From contig CM060107.1 of NCBI GenBank assembly GCA_030522415.1, positions 22,232,071-22,296,070 on the forward strand: 64,000 nucleotides of DNA, given 5' to 3'. Both the position numbers and the translations under genes were made by a program. The notes under the pieces were generated by a model. That model was not told where the DNA came from. It was given only the letters and a program-made list of their open reading frames with translations, and ran no database searches. Shown here piece after piece: positions 45,498 to 58,062 of this stretch (positions are counted from its first letter, which is position 1; every line of letters begins with the position of its first letter). This stretch comes from Channallabes apus. Taxonomy: Eukaryota; Chordata; Actinopteri; Siluriformes; Clariidae.

Positions 45498-47036
45498 ATA
45501 CTGTGCCTATCAAAAATTTAAGACCACTTTAAAAATGGCAAAAAAATTTTTTTTTCATATTTTGCATGTTTGGATCATAATAAGGTTCCAAGTAGAGCTT
45601 CCACATGCAACAAGAAGAAATGGGAGTGAGGCAAAACATTTTTTGAGCATGCAGTTTAATGAAAACAACAATTAAACTGAAACAGGCTGTTTTACAGCTG
45701 ATCAAAAGTTTAGGACCACACCTCCAAAAAAAAAAAAAAAACGTAAACCCCTCCAAAACAGAAATCAAACTTTCAGACATGAACTCAATACTGAGTAGCT
45801 TCACTGTTACTGTTGATCACTTCAAAAATTCGTTGCGGCATGCTTGATGCAAGCGTTTCCATGAGGTGAGTGGGAACATTTCTCCAAGTTTTGAAGGCGG
45901 CCGCATGAAGGGCATCTACTGTCTGGAACTGTTGTCCATTCTTGTAAGCTTCCCCTGCCATCCATCCCCAAAGGTTCTCAATTGGATTTAGATCAGGGGA
46001 ACACGCTGGATAGGCCAAAAGAGTGATGTTATTCTCCTGGAAGAAGTCCCTTGTCCTGCGGACACTGTGTACTGTAGCGTTGTCCTGTTGAAAAACCCAG
46101 TCGTTACCACACAGACGAGGGCACTCAGTCATGAAGAATGCTCTCTGCAACATCAGGACATAGCCAGCGGCCGTTTGACGCCCATGCAATTCCTGAAGCT
46201 CCATTGTTCCACTGAAGGAAAAAGCACCCCAGACCATTATGGCTCCCCCTCCACTGTGGCGCGTAGAAAACATCTGCTTGTCATGCCAGTAACGTTGGAA
46301 ATCATCAGGGCCATCATGGTTAAATTTTTTCTCATCAGAGAATAAAACTTTCTTCCACCTTTGAATGTTTGGTGCTCTCTTGCAAAGTCCAAACGAGCAG
46401 TCCTGTGGCGTTCAAGGAGACAAGGTCTTTGAAGACGTTTTTTGTTTTTGAAACCCTTCAGTCTCAGATGCCGTCTGATGGTTATGGGGCTGCAGTCAGC
46501 ACCAGTAACAGCCTTATTTTGGTCGAGGATCGTCCAGTGTCTTGACGGACAGCCAATTGGATCCTCCTCAGTGCTCAGTGTTGGTGAAATTTCTTTGGGT
46601 CTTCCACTTGACTTTTTTGTTCCATACCCATCAGGATAATTTAAGAAATTCCAAATGACTGTCTTACTGCGTCCCACCTCAGCAGCGATGGCGCGCTGTG
46701 TGAGACCCTGCTTATGCAGTTCAACAACCCGACCACATTCAAAAAGAGAGTTTTATTGCCTTAGCCATCAGAACGTGTGACTACCTGACAGAAAATGACA
46801 ATGAATCCACATCTTTGCACAGATTTGGCCTTTTAAAGGGATGTGGTCTTAAAATTTTGATCAGCTGTAAAACAGCCTGTTTCAGTTTCATCGTTATTTT
46901 CAATTAATTGAATGCTCAAAAAATGTTTTGTCTCTCTCCCATTTCTTCTTGTTGCATATTGAAGCTCTACATGGAACCTTGTTAACATCCAACCATGCAA
47001 AATAAGATTTTTTGCCATTTTTCAAGTTGTCTTAAT
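45498..47036 (-). mobile_element. Tc1/Tc3-like transposon D with long inverted repeats
   Basis: Inverted repeats of about 200 bases (45505-45722 against 46838-47036) share AAACTGAAACAGGCTGTTTT and ACAGCTGATCAAAA, among other blocks. A broken minus-strand transposase fills the middle. Long TIRs of this kind resemble the Tc3 and IR/DR types. Confidence 0.88.
45785..46735 (-). pseudogene. Tc1/Tc3-like transposase D, frameshifted
   Basis: One frame (46237-46677) holds the second HTH and linker ([45 protein letters not shown]). Another (45785-46273) holds [34 protein letters not shown] and [14 protein letters not shown]. The first catalytic Asp region is lost at the frameshift between them. Confidence 0.87.
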
Positions 47037-47377
47037 CAGCTACTAAGAATTAGTTACTTTTTTTTTATTTATTTATATAAAAGCCTTATAGCACTACATG
47101 AAAAAGATGGGCTTGCTTTTTGCAGTCTAGATGATATGTAGTATGCCTATTTCATTTAATTTGTTGCCAAAACCAAGCAGTTTGATAAATTTACTAACTA
47201 TGCTTTTTCTTGTCTGTGAATTACATATTTTGTACCCTTCAGTGTGATCATGTGATGTACCTTTAGTTAAATTTTATATTAAAGCATATAGAAATGCCTA
47301 AGCAGGTTTATCCTGGGTCTGGATTTTATAACTCTGCTATATAGTAATCAACAGTAATCGACACACACTTAGAAATA

Positions 47378-48998
47378 CAGTGATGTGAAAAACTATTTGC
47401 CCCCTTTCTGATTTCTTATTCTTTTGCATGTTTGTCACACTTAAATGTTTCTGCTCATCAAAAACCGTTAACTATTAGTCAAAGATAACATAATTGAACA
47501 CAAAATGCAGTTTTTAAATGAAGGTTTACGTTATTAAGGGAGAAAAAAACTCCAAATCTACATGGCCCTGTGTGAAAAAGTGATTGCCCCCCTTGTTAAA
47601 AAATAACTTAACTGTGGTTTATCACACTTGAGTTCAATTTCTGTAGTCACCCCCAGGCCTGATTACTGCCACACCTGTTTCAATCAAGAAATCACTTAAA
47701 TAGGAGCTACCTGACACAGAGAAGTAGTCCAAAAGCACCTCAAAAGCTAGACATCATGCCAAGATCCAAAGAAATTCAGGAACAAATGAGAACAAAAGTA
47801 ATTGAGATCTATCAGTCTGGTAAAGGTTATAAAGCCATTTCTAAAGCTTTGGGACTCCAGCGAACCACAGTGAGAGCCATTATCCACAAATGGCAAAAAC
47901 ATGGAACAGTGGTGAACCTTCCCAGGAGTGGCCGGCCGACCAAAATTACCCCAAGAGCGCAGAGACGACTCATCCGAGAGGCCACAAAAGACCCAGGACA
48001 GCATCTAAAGAACTGCAGGCCTCACTTGCCTCAATTAAGGTCAGTGTTCACGACTCCACCATAAGAAAGAGACTGGGCAAAAACGGCCTGCATGGCAGAT
48101 TTCCAAGGCGCAAACCACTTTTAAGCAAAAAGAACATTAAGGCTCGTCTCAATTTTGCTAAAAAAACATCTCAATGATTGCCAAGACTTTTGGGAAAATG
48201 CCTTGTGGACCGATGAGACAAAAGTTGAACTTTTTGGAAGGTGCATGTCCCGTTACATCTGGCATAAAAGTAACACAGCATTTCAGAAAAAGAACATCAT
48301 ACCAACAGTAAAATATGGTGGTGGTAGTGTGATGGTCTGGGGTTGTTTTGCTGCTTCAGGACCTGGAAGGCTTGCTGTGATAGATGGAACCATGAATTCT
48401 ACTGTCTACCAAAAAATCCTGAAGGAGAATGTCCGGCCATCTGTTCGTCAACTCAAGCTGAAGCGATCTTGGGTGCTGCAGCAGGACAATGACCCAAAAC
48501 ACACCAGCAAATCCACCTCTGAATGGCTGAAGAAAAACAAAATGAAGACTTTGGAGTGGCCTAGTCAAAGTCCTGACCTGAATCCTATTGAGATGTTGTG
48601 GCATGACCTTAAAAAGGCGGTTCATGCTAGAAAACCCTCAAATAAAGCTGAATTACAACAATTCTGCAAAGATGAGTGGGCCAAAATTCCTCCAGAGCGC
48701 TGTAAAAGACTCGTTGCAAGTTATCGCAAACGCTTGATTGCAGTTATTGCTGCTAAGGGTGGCCCAACCAGTGATTAGGTTCAGGGGGCAATTACTTTTT
48801 CACACAGGGCCATGTAGGTTTGGATTTTTTTTTTCTCCCTAAATAATAAAACCCCTCATTTAAAAACTGCATTTTGTGTTTACTTGTGTTATCTTTGACT
48901 AATAGTTAAATGTGTTTGATGATCAGAAACATTTTGTGTGACAAACATGCAAAAGAATAAGAAATCAGGAGGGGGGCAAATAGTTTTTCACACCACTG
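47378..48998 (+). mobile_element. Tc1-like transposon B2, upstream of ush1c
   Basis: TIRs CAGTGATGTGAAAAACTATT and its partner at 48979-48998 are flanked by TA. At 1621 bp it is almost identical to B1 (24448-26453), but in plus orientation and without the SINE. Confidence 0.95.
47756..48777 (+). pseudogene. Tc1-like transposase B2, two frameshifts
   Basis: The protein starts [20 protein letters not shown], shifts frame near 47995 (after EATKDPG), continues in a second frame and shifts again near 48170. The catalytic part [27 protein letters not shown] and [11 protein letters not shown] is open to the normal stop (GGPTSD). The codon that is TAA in B1 is GAA here. Confidence 0.93.
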
Positions 48999-49096
48999 TA
49001 TAGCGCAGCAGTAAATGCTTCCACCTTGTGGCTCAAACTTGCATGTGACAACTTTCTTTGTCTTTTAAACTTGTGATTTTCACAAAAATTATTACA

Positions 49097-49397
49097 CCAC
49101 AGTGGTTAGCTCTGTCGCCTTGCACCTCCAGCGTCCAGGCTCGATTCTGTCTCTGTGTGCATGGAGTTTGTTTGTTCTCCCCGTGCTTTGTGGGTTTCCT
49201 CCGTGTACTCCGGTTTCCTCCCAAAGTCCAAAGATAAATAGGTTAGGCTAATTGGCTTTCCCAAAATTGCCCGTAGTGTGTGTGTGTGTGTGCCCTGCGA
49301 TAGATTGGCACCCTGTACAGTTCCCTAAGCCTCCTGGGATAGGCTCCAGGTCCCTGTGACCCTGAATACAGGATAAAGCGGTATAGAAGACGAGTGA
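49097..49397 (+). repeat. SINE copy, plus orientation
   Basis: It contains CAGTGGTTAGCTCTGTCGCC, CTCTGTGTGCATGGAGTTTG and TACAGGATAAAGCGGTATAG, the family of 25999-26370. The A-box head is truncated and the body has a deletion after CACCCTGTACAG. Confidence 0.87.
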
Positions 49398-49399
49398 TT

Positions 49400-50320
49400 A
49401 CATCCCAGATCGGGTTTTCCTAAATAATATGTAATCACAAATAAATGGAGAGCTGATGTATGAATAATTAGAAAAACCTTGTTTTCATCCCAAAGGTAAT
49501 TATAAATGTACTTTTCTGATACTGTTTTGTTGTTGTTGTTAATGCAATCTCCTCACACATGGCCAAAAAATACAGCTTTCATTAAAAAAACATATACATA
49601 AATATAAACATTGGCCGTTCTAAAATATATTGTAAACTATTGTAGAAGACGTTTGGCAAGCAATATGAATGATAATTAATATTAATTCATCTGTCAAATA
49701 CTTAGTTTTACTGTTGTTAATTGGTTTTATTGACTGTACTAGGTACATCTTTTATACTGTACATAGGTGTTACATGAATTATATGATGGAATAATTGGAA
49801 GTGTCATATTGGAATGGCATGGTTGTAAGCGTATGTCAGGAACAGATTGCTGCTAGTGTGTGGTACAAGTAGATCAGGTGGTGCATTGTGCAGGTAAGCA
49901 TTGTTTTAAATCACTCAGTATGTAAACGTGAATGCATGGTGATGCCCTGGCGTCCTATTGATGGCGTCCATCAATCCCAGTACTCACCATATAGCAGTTA
50001 CCCATATAAGAGGGCGATTCTTTGGCTCCACCTTGTGGAGAAATAGGTTATGTCCAAAGTATACTGTTGAGAACTGGAGTACAGACGTGCCATTCAAATG
50101 TCAAAAATGTGGTCAAGGACAGTAACAGTAAGCGGCGATTTGACACTAGTATAGTTTTAGTACAAACCTTCCAAAATGCATGGTTAAGTTAAATATAATA
50201 TGGTATAACAAGCAAAATGTTTGCAAAATTAACATATTTAGACATTCAGATGAGTCTCCAGTCTGCATGAACGGACAAAAAAAGAGGGGGAAAAAATACA
50301 GTAGTCCTTTTTTTTTAGCC
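49400..50320. other. Intergenic, no gene seen
   Basis: AT-rich unique DNA with no repeat I can name. Confidence 0.4.
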
Positions 50321-50324
50321 AGGA

Positions 50325-50525
50325 CTTACATTTAAGCATTTAGCAGACACTCTAATCCAGAGCGACTTACATTTTTTAAAATCACATTACACATCTGAGC
50401 AATTGAGGGTTAAGGGCCTTGCTCAAGGGCCCAACAGTGTCAACTTGGTGGTTGTGGGGCTTGAACCTGGGATCTTCCGAACATTAGTCCAATGCCTTAA
50501 CCACTGAGCTAATCGGACTTCGACA
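50325..50525 (-). repeat. tRNA-derived SINE, minus orientation
   Basis: The plus strand reads AGCATTTAGCAGACACTCTA, GGGCCTTGCTCAAGGGCCCA, GGGCTTGAACCTGGGATCTT (reverse B box) and CCTTAACCACTGAGCTAATC (reverse A box). The whole family unit is present, paired with 57868-58062. Confidence 0.88.
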
Positions 50526-50639
50526 AGCCAATTAGATAATCCCAAATAAGAAGAATGCCAACCCTGGCTTGTTATTCAGATCTGCTGCTCTTTGGAGGGC
50601 ATGGCTCAACAGAAGCTCATTTACATAAAAAAAAAAAAA

Positions 50640-50670
50640 ATAATAATATATATATATATATATATATATA
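50640..50670. repeat. TA microsatellite
   Basis: An A tract followed by about 11 TA units between two SINEs. Confidence 0.85.
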
Positions 50671-50739
50671 AAACAACTGAATTATCTACTATGTTTCAGT
50701 TGGGGGCACTGATGTCTATGTTATCTTCTTAACTATGTT

Positions 50740-50945
50740 AGGGCAGTGTTGGCTCAGAGGGTTAAGACACTGAGTTATTGGTCCGAAGATTGGCAGTTCA
50801 ATCCCCAGCTCCACCAAAGTTGCCACTTGGGCCCTTAACCCTATCTGCTGTATCATGGATTAACCCCAGTTATGCTGGAATATGCAAAGAAGGAATTTCA
50901 CTGTGCTGTAATGTATATGTGACCAATACAAAGGCTTAACTTAAC
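50740..50945 (+). repeat. tRNA-derived SINE of a second type
   Basis: It begins GGGCAGTGTTGGCTCAGAGG with an A-box-like GGCTCAGAGGGTTAAG and B box GCAGTTCAATCCCC. The 3' part GGAATTTCACTGTGCTGTAA and TGTGACCAATACAAAGG is the usual tail of this fish family. Confidence 0.8.
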
Positions 50946-50949
50946 TTGT

Positions 50950-53190
50950 TAAAATGAACTAAATATTGGACCTTTAAATCACCAGTTAATCTTTGAAGAT
51001 TTATCCTTTTCTTTTGGGTGTGTCATAGCTATTTAGACTATGTAGAAATAGATTTATTTATTTATTACTGTGACAAGCCTAAATACCAAGACCACCCACG
51101 GTCTCCGTAAACATGCATGATTGCGAGTGTTTATTGTAAGAGTGAACAATTTGTATTTTTTGCAGTACAAGCCCACTAAATTAGTTGGCTTTAGTTTTCA
51201 ACAAAGTAATGACTATGCAGAAACAAATGTAGTGTCGTTTTGAACTTCAGGCTCACAGTGTGTGTGTGTGTGTGAGTGTGAAGGGGGGGTATGTGCATGT
51301 ACTGTATAGAGTGCTCAGTATTTGCACGGAGAGCAGCCGGACTTGTCCCTGCTGATTCAGCTGTTGGTAGTGTAATGCTTTAGGGGGAGGTAAGTAGGTT
51401 GTGGATACTGACCCATAGGGTACACAGGAAAGGATTACACTTGGTAATGCTATCCTATAAATTTACTATTAAGCACACATACACACACACACACACACAC
51501 TCTCTCTCTCTCTTACTACAGTGGATAAAAAGTGTCAGAAATAAATTCAGATAATTCATATACAATAGTTTAAAATTAATACTGTTAGAGAGACAACATT
51601 GTTAAAAAAAAAACCGCCATCACTAGTGGCCTAAAAGTTTATCTAAAGTGCAATTATTGAAGAGATTTTTAATTACTGTACTGTATTTCAGTTTTAAATA
51701 AAGCTTGACTGTTCAAGATAACGACAGTATTGTGTGGTGCTGCAAATCTTAGGTCGGCCTCTAGGTGTCAGTAAATGTGTGTGGAGTCTACGTTTAACTA
51801 GGGTATTTTCGATGTCTTTTCCTACATTTAAAGTTCATTAACTGTATTTATACAATTATGACTAGACAGTCATTGTACTGTTAGAGTCAAAAGTATATCA
51901 TAAATTTGTAAGAAAATGACAGTATGTTCTCAGTTCTCTTTTGACTGGAGCTAATGAGGTATTCATGTGAAAGTATAGAAAAATAACAAAGTGTTGAATT
52001 GAATTTTATTTAATCCAATTGCAGTAGTAATAAAGTTATGAGCTCTAACCCCACCTCTAAACATAACCTGAATGAGTGGTGTCAATTGTTTACAAATTAA
52101 GAGAAATTAGACCATGTTGACTTTATAGCAAAATGTACTGTAAACAGGATACCTTACTGTAACATGACCACTTATCCAATCTTAAAATAAGAAGGAATAG
52201 AATCACTAATTAAAAGGACTCAGATATTTTCCCATACCATGTTTTCTTTAGATGACTGATTAAGCATTTCTCTGATCTGTTTCTGAGGTCAGAAACCCAT
52301 GGGCGGAAGAGTGGGATGTAGTGTGTTTACTGAGAGCTCAGTAACAAGACGTGTGCTTCAGTATTTAGTGACATGGCTACAGCGGCTCCTGGTAGCTTGG
52401 ATGTATCAGGTGGCATGCTCCAGCTTGCTGCATGACAAAGTAAATACTGCACTCTGATGGCTATTGTGACAGAAAAAGACATTGATTCATTGAGACACAG
52501 CTTAAAATACTGTTCGTTGAACACATGTTGTCTCATCAAGTCTCAGTGAGCGTGTTTCTGTTGAATTTCATACAAATTTCCATAATTTTCTTTTGCTTGT
52601 GTAAAGCAAATAAACAAATAATATACAACAAATAATATACAAATAAAATAGAATTGAATTGAATCGAGTATGGAAGTATGGAAAATAATAAACCAACACG
52701 ACAGAAAATGTAGTTGGCAAATTATGTCAAATAATTGCTGTCAAATCTATGTCTCAGATCTCTTCATGTAGAGAACCACAGTTACTGCTCCACTAAAGCG
52801 CTGTTAAATCACTGTACACATGCCAGTTTCAGCTCAAAGAACAACAGACGTTCGACTCATTGGCATTTACTTGTATTAGACTTGATGGTATGGCAGTGTT
52901 AGGTAAATGGAGTCTTCAGATAACCTTCTTACATTCCGAAATGTATTTTTTTTAATTGCATTTTTAATTTACCTTGCATAACCAGACAGCCTATTATTTA
53001 GATTTCGTGATTTAATTAACTTTTTAGAGCTGCATCCAACAGCTTGCATCAGTCATTTCTGGTTTTGTCATTCCATCTTTGCTCACCCTATGCAATTAAA
53101 TATCACTTCATAGCAAGTACTGGGCTCTGAGCATCCCTTGACTTTGATAAGATGGTGAAATTAATATCACCATGTGTTGGACCTCAGTAA
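50950..53190. other. Intergenic, no gene seen
   Basis: Unique, AT-rich DNA with CA/CT microsatellites at 51478-51515 and a GT run near 51259. No open frame has recognisable protein features. Confidence 0.4.
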
Positions 53191-54837
53191 TGTGTGATTT
53201 GTTGCAGAAACGGGGTGCACTATCATGAAACAATGGTGGTATTGACTGGTTTGGGGCTCTGGTGGCTCAGGCTCCTGAGCCTAACACTTGCATGGCGCTG
53301 GCCACCCGGTGGCCCAGCGGCTGCTGGGATTGTACTAATGGGCAGGCGGCAGTTGTACTGGATAGGCTTGAGCCTTGCAGCTGTTGGCTGGCACACTCCG
53401 ACCTCACAGAGGAATGACAGCTTTTGTCAGTGCCAAGAGGCCTCTATGGAACGGAGAATGTCTTTAATCACAGGGATTCTGAGACGAGTGGACACGGATG
53501 ATACGCTCGCTCTGTGGTGAAACAGTTCAAATGAATCTGTTGTGCAGTTGCGGCACTGTTTCTGTAGCTTTCGTCTTTCACACTGTACAGTATAATTTCA
53601 AAGCAAATGAAAAATGGTAAATGAGTTCATTTATGAAACATAGTTTTAAGTAAAATCTTTATTTGAAAACTGATATGCAAACATGGCTGCATCGTTTATA
53701 AACACATGCGATATGTCATCATCATCATCATACCTAGAACATGTTCATATGATCTAAGTGGAAAAATCGCACCTCTGTATTGCAGCTCACGTCACAGGGA
53801 CAACAGCATTGCCCCCACCTCATTTTAATGACCTTACCCCAGATTCAGGTTACGGGGGAGGGTTAGAGGTGTCCAAGCAGCAGTTGGGGGTTAGCCAGCA
53901 GGGTGACGGTGGAGGGTATATATATATATATGCTCCTTCTGAGAGCCAGGATGCTGAGGCAGGGTAATTACAGAGCCTAAAAATATGGCAGCATTTGTTT
54001 TAGTTAATGGGAACGTTACACTCAGGGCCAGAGTCCCAAGGCAAAATGCAGATAGAGTTTCTTTGCTGAGCTCGCTGGATGCCAGACATATTAAGCCTAC
54101 GAGGAAATAAACCCAGAGGAGCTAGAGAAAGCTCATCACTCTGAGCTGCTGGTAACCAGTCCCTGTTGGTTCAACAGTAAAGGGTGCATTACGGGACAGT
54201 TTTAAGAGCAGCACATAACATTAGAGGCCAAACAAAATCTCAGAATAGGAGTGTTGATATACTATCAAGTTTTTGCATACCATCCAAACCTTCACTATCA
54301 AATAACAAATGAAAACCTTTTCAAAAACGGGTACTAATTACACTGAGCAGATTTATACCAAGCCATGGCGCATCATAATTCGGAGTATAATTATTCAGTA
54401 GAATAACATTAAACTTAAATTTAGCTTAGGCTCATGTTATACCCTAATGAACACTGGTTACTTAGGTTTACTGTGCTGAATATTTTCTTATGTTCACTGG
54501 ACTAGACAGGGTTCATTCATTTGGCCTGCTCTAGAGCTGTGTTATAAATTTACAACAGGTTCAGAATGATACTGCCAGAATTCTGGCATGCACTATACCA
54601 GCTCACATTACACCAGCACTTAACTACCTTCTGGCTACTGTATTTAATGAAATTGGTGCTAATAACATGGTTTGAATGCTTTAAAAAAATATTTGTGTCA
54701 GTAAAAGCAGCAGTAAAAGTAGCACATTAGTAGCAATGGTATGATTAGTAGAAATAGCAGCAGTATTAATACTAGTTATATTAATAGTCCTATTATTCAT
54801 AATAGAAGAAGGATTAGTAGTAATAATAAGAAAGATA

Positions 54838-54882
<45 letters not shown>

Positions 54883-56210
54883 CGTGTGTGTGTGAAAAAG
54901 TAAATGTAATGTCAGCTATCATGGAATATGACACAGGAAGATTGAACGTTTCTTATATATTAATTTACTTAAACTTATTATTTACACACTTTCAGAAAAT
55001 AGTCTATCTATCCAGCACAACAGTCAGCTGTGATATTTGACTTGTGTTATATCTCTACAAATAAAAAAAATTATTATTAAACAATACCCCACAAGACCCC
55101 ACTTATATTCATTGTGCTGAATATAAGATTTACCTTATATGTCCACTTATTACGCTGTACAATATCAACGTCCGCATTTATGGAGTTGAAATCCAAATAG
55201 CATTAAATGGAAAGCTTGTACCATCTGTGTGGTGTATAATCCCCTGTTCCACATAACAACTGGTTGTTATGCCCTATATCAGCACTCATTTAATATGTCT
55301 TGCCCAATCAGATTACTCGGTCGAAATAACTGTTGTATAATGTTAGATATAAAGTATGCATTGAATTACAAAGTATTGTATACCATCTGACATTATAAAA
55401 GTTTTAAGTAATTTCCCTTAGTGAAACTCTCCCACACACACAGTACACATCCTCAGTGCACACGCGGGTCACTGAGGACCATGACACTACCGCAGCTTCA
55501 GCATCCCATCCGCACGTGCTCTGGGTGTTATTTACTGATCCCTCTGTAAATTACATCACCTCGGTCCATATCCAGTTTCTTCCAAGTTGAAATATTCATC
55601 GCAACATCTGTTTAATTAAACCTCAGCCATGATCTTCCTTGCCAAATGGCGATGATCGGATTTAGGGTTCTGCCATGGGTTATGCCTTTCGTTCCCCTCC
55701 CCCATCTCTCCTCTTCTCCCCCTGTCTTTTTTCCTTGAATAGGAGTCCTTATCTACCAGTTGTTTTATTTTTTATCCCAGCAGCATTAGGCCAACAGTTG
55801 CCACTGGGCCGTCCGCTCTGCTCCAGGCCCCGTGTCGGCACCTGCAGCTGTCATTTCTGCGGTCATCAGAGATACTGCAGCCCTGTCCATGGCACGCTTC
55901 ACACCACACCACCACCTCCAACCCAACAACCACTAACTGTTACCTAGCAGAAGACTCTACCTTCCCTTACCCATGATGTAACATGATTTGTGCACATCCA
56001 TGATTTCCCTGGATTTGATTGTATGAGGTTGCTAGTAACTCATGGTAAATCAAGAAAATTCAGGAATTTTAAAATATTATATAATAAATATTATATAAAT
56101 ACTATAATAAATGTTATACTTGAAAACGCGACATAAGCATTAAAGTTTGGCCTTAGAGATTAAATGTGTTAAGACATGCTAGCATTATCGTTACAGACAT
56201 ACTGTATTTA

Positions 56211-56281
<71 letters not shown>

Positions 56282-56395
56282 TGTATATATATAGTACAAT
56301 AGCATGTTTGTTATATGTGGTTATATTAATTATACTTGCAGCATAACTAGTAACTTACTTATACTATATAACATACTTTTTAGGATCATCATTTA
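53190..56395. other. Intergenic; microsatellites only
   Basis: GT repeat at 54840-54893 and short TA runs. The blocks 53190-53520 and 55440-55970 are more GC-rich than their surroundings, and each has a short open frame without domain features. I do not call genes there. Confidence 0.4.
56215..56280. repeat. TA microsatellite
   Basis: More than 30 TA units. Confidence 0.95.
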
Positions 56396-56409
56396 TTAAG
56401 TGACTACAG

Positions 56410-56945
56410 GGAAGCGAATGAACGTGGTTACAGTTGTGAATTTTATGGATCTTCTAGGAATGTCCATATTACCCAGAACTGGAAAAGTCAATATGAGGAA
56501 CACTTTTAACATGTTGTGCCTTTCATTGTACTGCATAAGCATCTGCATGTCCTTAAAAACCTTGGCAACAGAGTCCCTAGACATAAAGTCCCGGCCTCGG
56601 TTTTTGTAGTGCTGTTTGAAGTTGTTGACAATTCTCCAAGGAACATTCGAGGATTAGAGGGTAGCTCTTTCCTCGATTGAGTTCTGTGCATCTGCAGGTA
56701 GGGCTCTTGTTTCTGCAGCTGCTCTCGAGGCTGAATTCCCCAGTGGAGGGGCTTTGTTAGGAAATGTTTGGCTTCCCTCAGCCGCAGTGGCTCACTCTGA
56801 AAACCAGCCTGACACCCATCAGTAAAGGTCAATAGCAATGTCCTTCCTTCACTAAAAGAAATCTCACTCATAACACCAGACTTTATACAATTAGGTTTGG
56901 AGAACATCCATATTGACTCCAGTCTCTTGTTTGCCCCTCATGTAA
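56410..56945 (-). pseudogene. Unrecognised coding-like block, intronless, frameshifted
   Basis: The minus strand gives two adjoining protein-like frames. The first (about 56907-56650) reads SEGRTLLLTFTDGCQAGFQS and REAKHFLTKPLHWGIQPREQ. The second (about 56640-56520) reads RIVNNFKQHYKNRGRDFMSR and VAKVFKDMQMLMQYNERHN. One frameshift near 56640 joins them. Composition and helix patterns look like a real conserved protein segment, but I do not recognise the family. No introns and the frameshift suggest a processed pseudogene or a dead exon pair. Confidence 0.45.
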
Positions 56946-57066
56946 AGAATATTACTAGGACAGCCATTTTGCATTTTAGATAATTCTCCACAGACCTCGG
57001 ACAGCAAAACCAAAACAACCTTAATTTAGTCCAGAATGCAGGAGACAGAGTTTTTACTTTTATTTA

Positions 57067-57570
57067 CACTGATTAGCCATTAAAAAAAAACATTAAAACC
57101 ACTTAACTTGTGCTGGGGTGGCTGTGACCCCTCTAGATGTGGCTCCATAGGTCTTCTTGGAGTGTATTGTTGTGTCTGGCACTGGGATATTAGCAGTGGA
57201 TCCTTTGGGTGCTGTGGGTTACAAGGTGAATCCCCTGTGCATCAGACTTTTTTGTTCAGTATATCCCATGGGATCTACGAGTTTAGGGACCAGGTCAACA
57301 GTCTTGAGCTCTATGCCCGGTGGGCCCCGTGCAAGGCAGTTGTGGTGCACTGGGTGTTCTCCTGCCTTTCTATCATGACCAGCATCGACTTTTTCTGTGA
57401 TCTGTTCTGCATTGGATTTCTGTTGGATCGGAATGGACAGGCTGGCCTTCGGCCCTTGCAGGCGTAGGTGAGCCTTGCATGCCCATGATCCTGCCACCAG
57501 TTTGCATGTTGTGTAACTGGTGATCAATGTTGGTCACTTCACCTGGTCATAATGTTATAGCTAATCAGTG
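57067..57570. mobile_element. Deleted Tc1/mariner-type element ('cactgattagc' family)
   Basis: The ends CACTGATTAGCCAT and, reverse-complemented, CACTGATTAGCTATAACATT are inverted and flanked by TA. The interior carries worn transposase sequence without an open frame. A second, inverted relic lies at 61755-62110. Confidence 0.82.
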
Positions 57571-57867
57571 TATTTACCGTGCTAAATAATGGTGCCTGTA
57601 GAACTGGATGTACACCAACTGTCTTGATTTGCCAGTCAATATGCAACTTAAAGGCAAGGCTCCTATTTATAGTATGCTTCTGCCTAACATTCTGTTTTCA
57701 ATCGGAGTTCATGTATGAGTTTGATTGCTCTGAATTTATAATATTTTTTCATTCTGTTGCTGTTCATTAATTTTTATAAAGCTGTTTTTGTAATACGGTA
57801 TTTTGTTAAAGCAATACTTATTTAGTCAAATCAATTTAATTACTTATGGGAAGGTTTTATACATGTA

Positions 57868-58062
57868 AGGTCAGGGGTAGCTCAGTGGTTAAGGCATTGG
57901 TCTACGGTTCGGAAGATCCCAGGTTCAAACCCCACAACCACCAAGTTGCCACTGTTGGGCCCTTGATCAAGGCCCTTAACCCTCAACTGCTCTGATGTAT
58001 AATGAGATAAAAATGTAAGTCGCTCTGGATAAGAGCGTCTGTCAAATGCCTAAATGTAATGT
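57868..58062 (+). repeat. tRNA-derived SINE, complete
   Basis: A box GGGGTAGCTCAGTGGTTAAG, B box CAGGTTCAAACCCC, body GGGCCCTTGATCAAGGCCCT and the 3' part AAGTCGCTCTGGATAAGAGC with CAAATGCCTAAATGTAATG. Best-preserved copy of this family in the window. The tRNA-like head is part of a SINE, not a tRNA gene. Confidence 0.92.

Noticed and set aside
53194..53520. Plus-strand open frame of 108 codons in a GC-richer block
   Set aside because: No domain, no splice context and odd composition (Trp/Leu-rich start). Probably chance.
57890..57940. tRNA-like A and B boxes
   Set aside because: They belong to a SINE: the body and tail match other copies in the window, and no cloverleaf acceptor stem closes.
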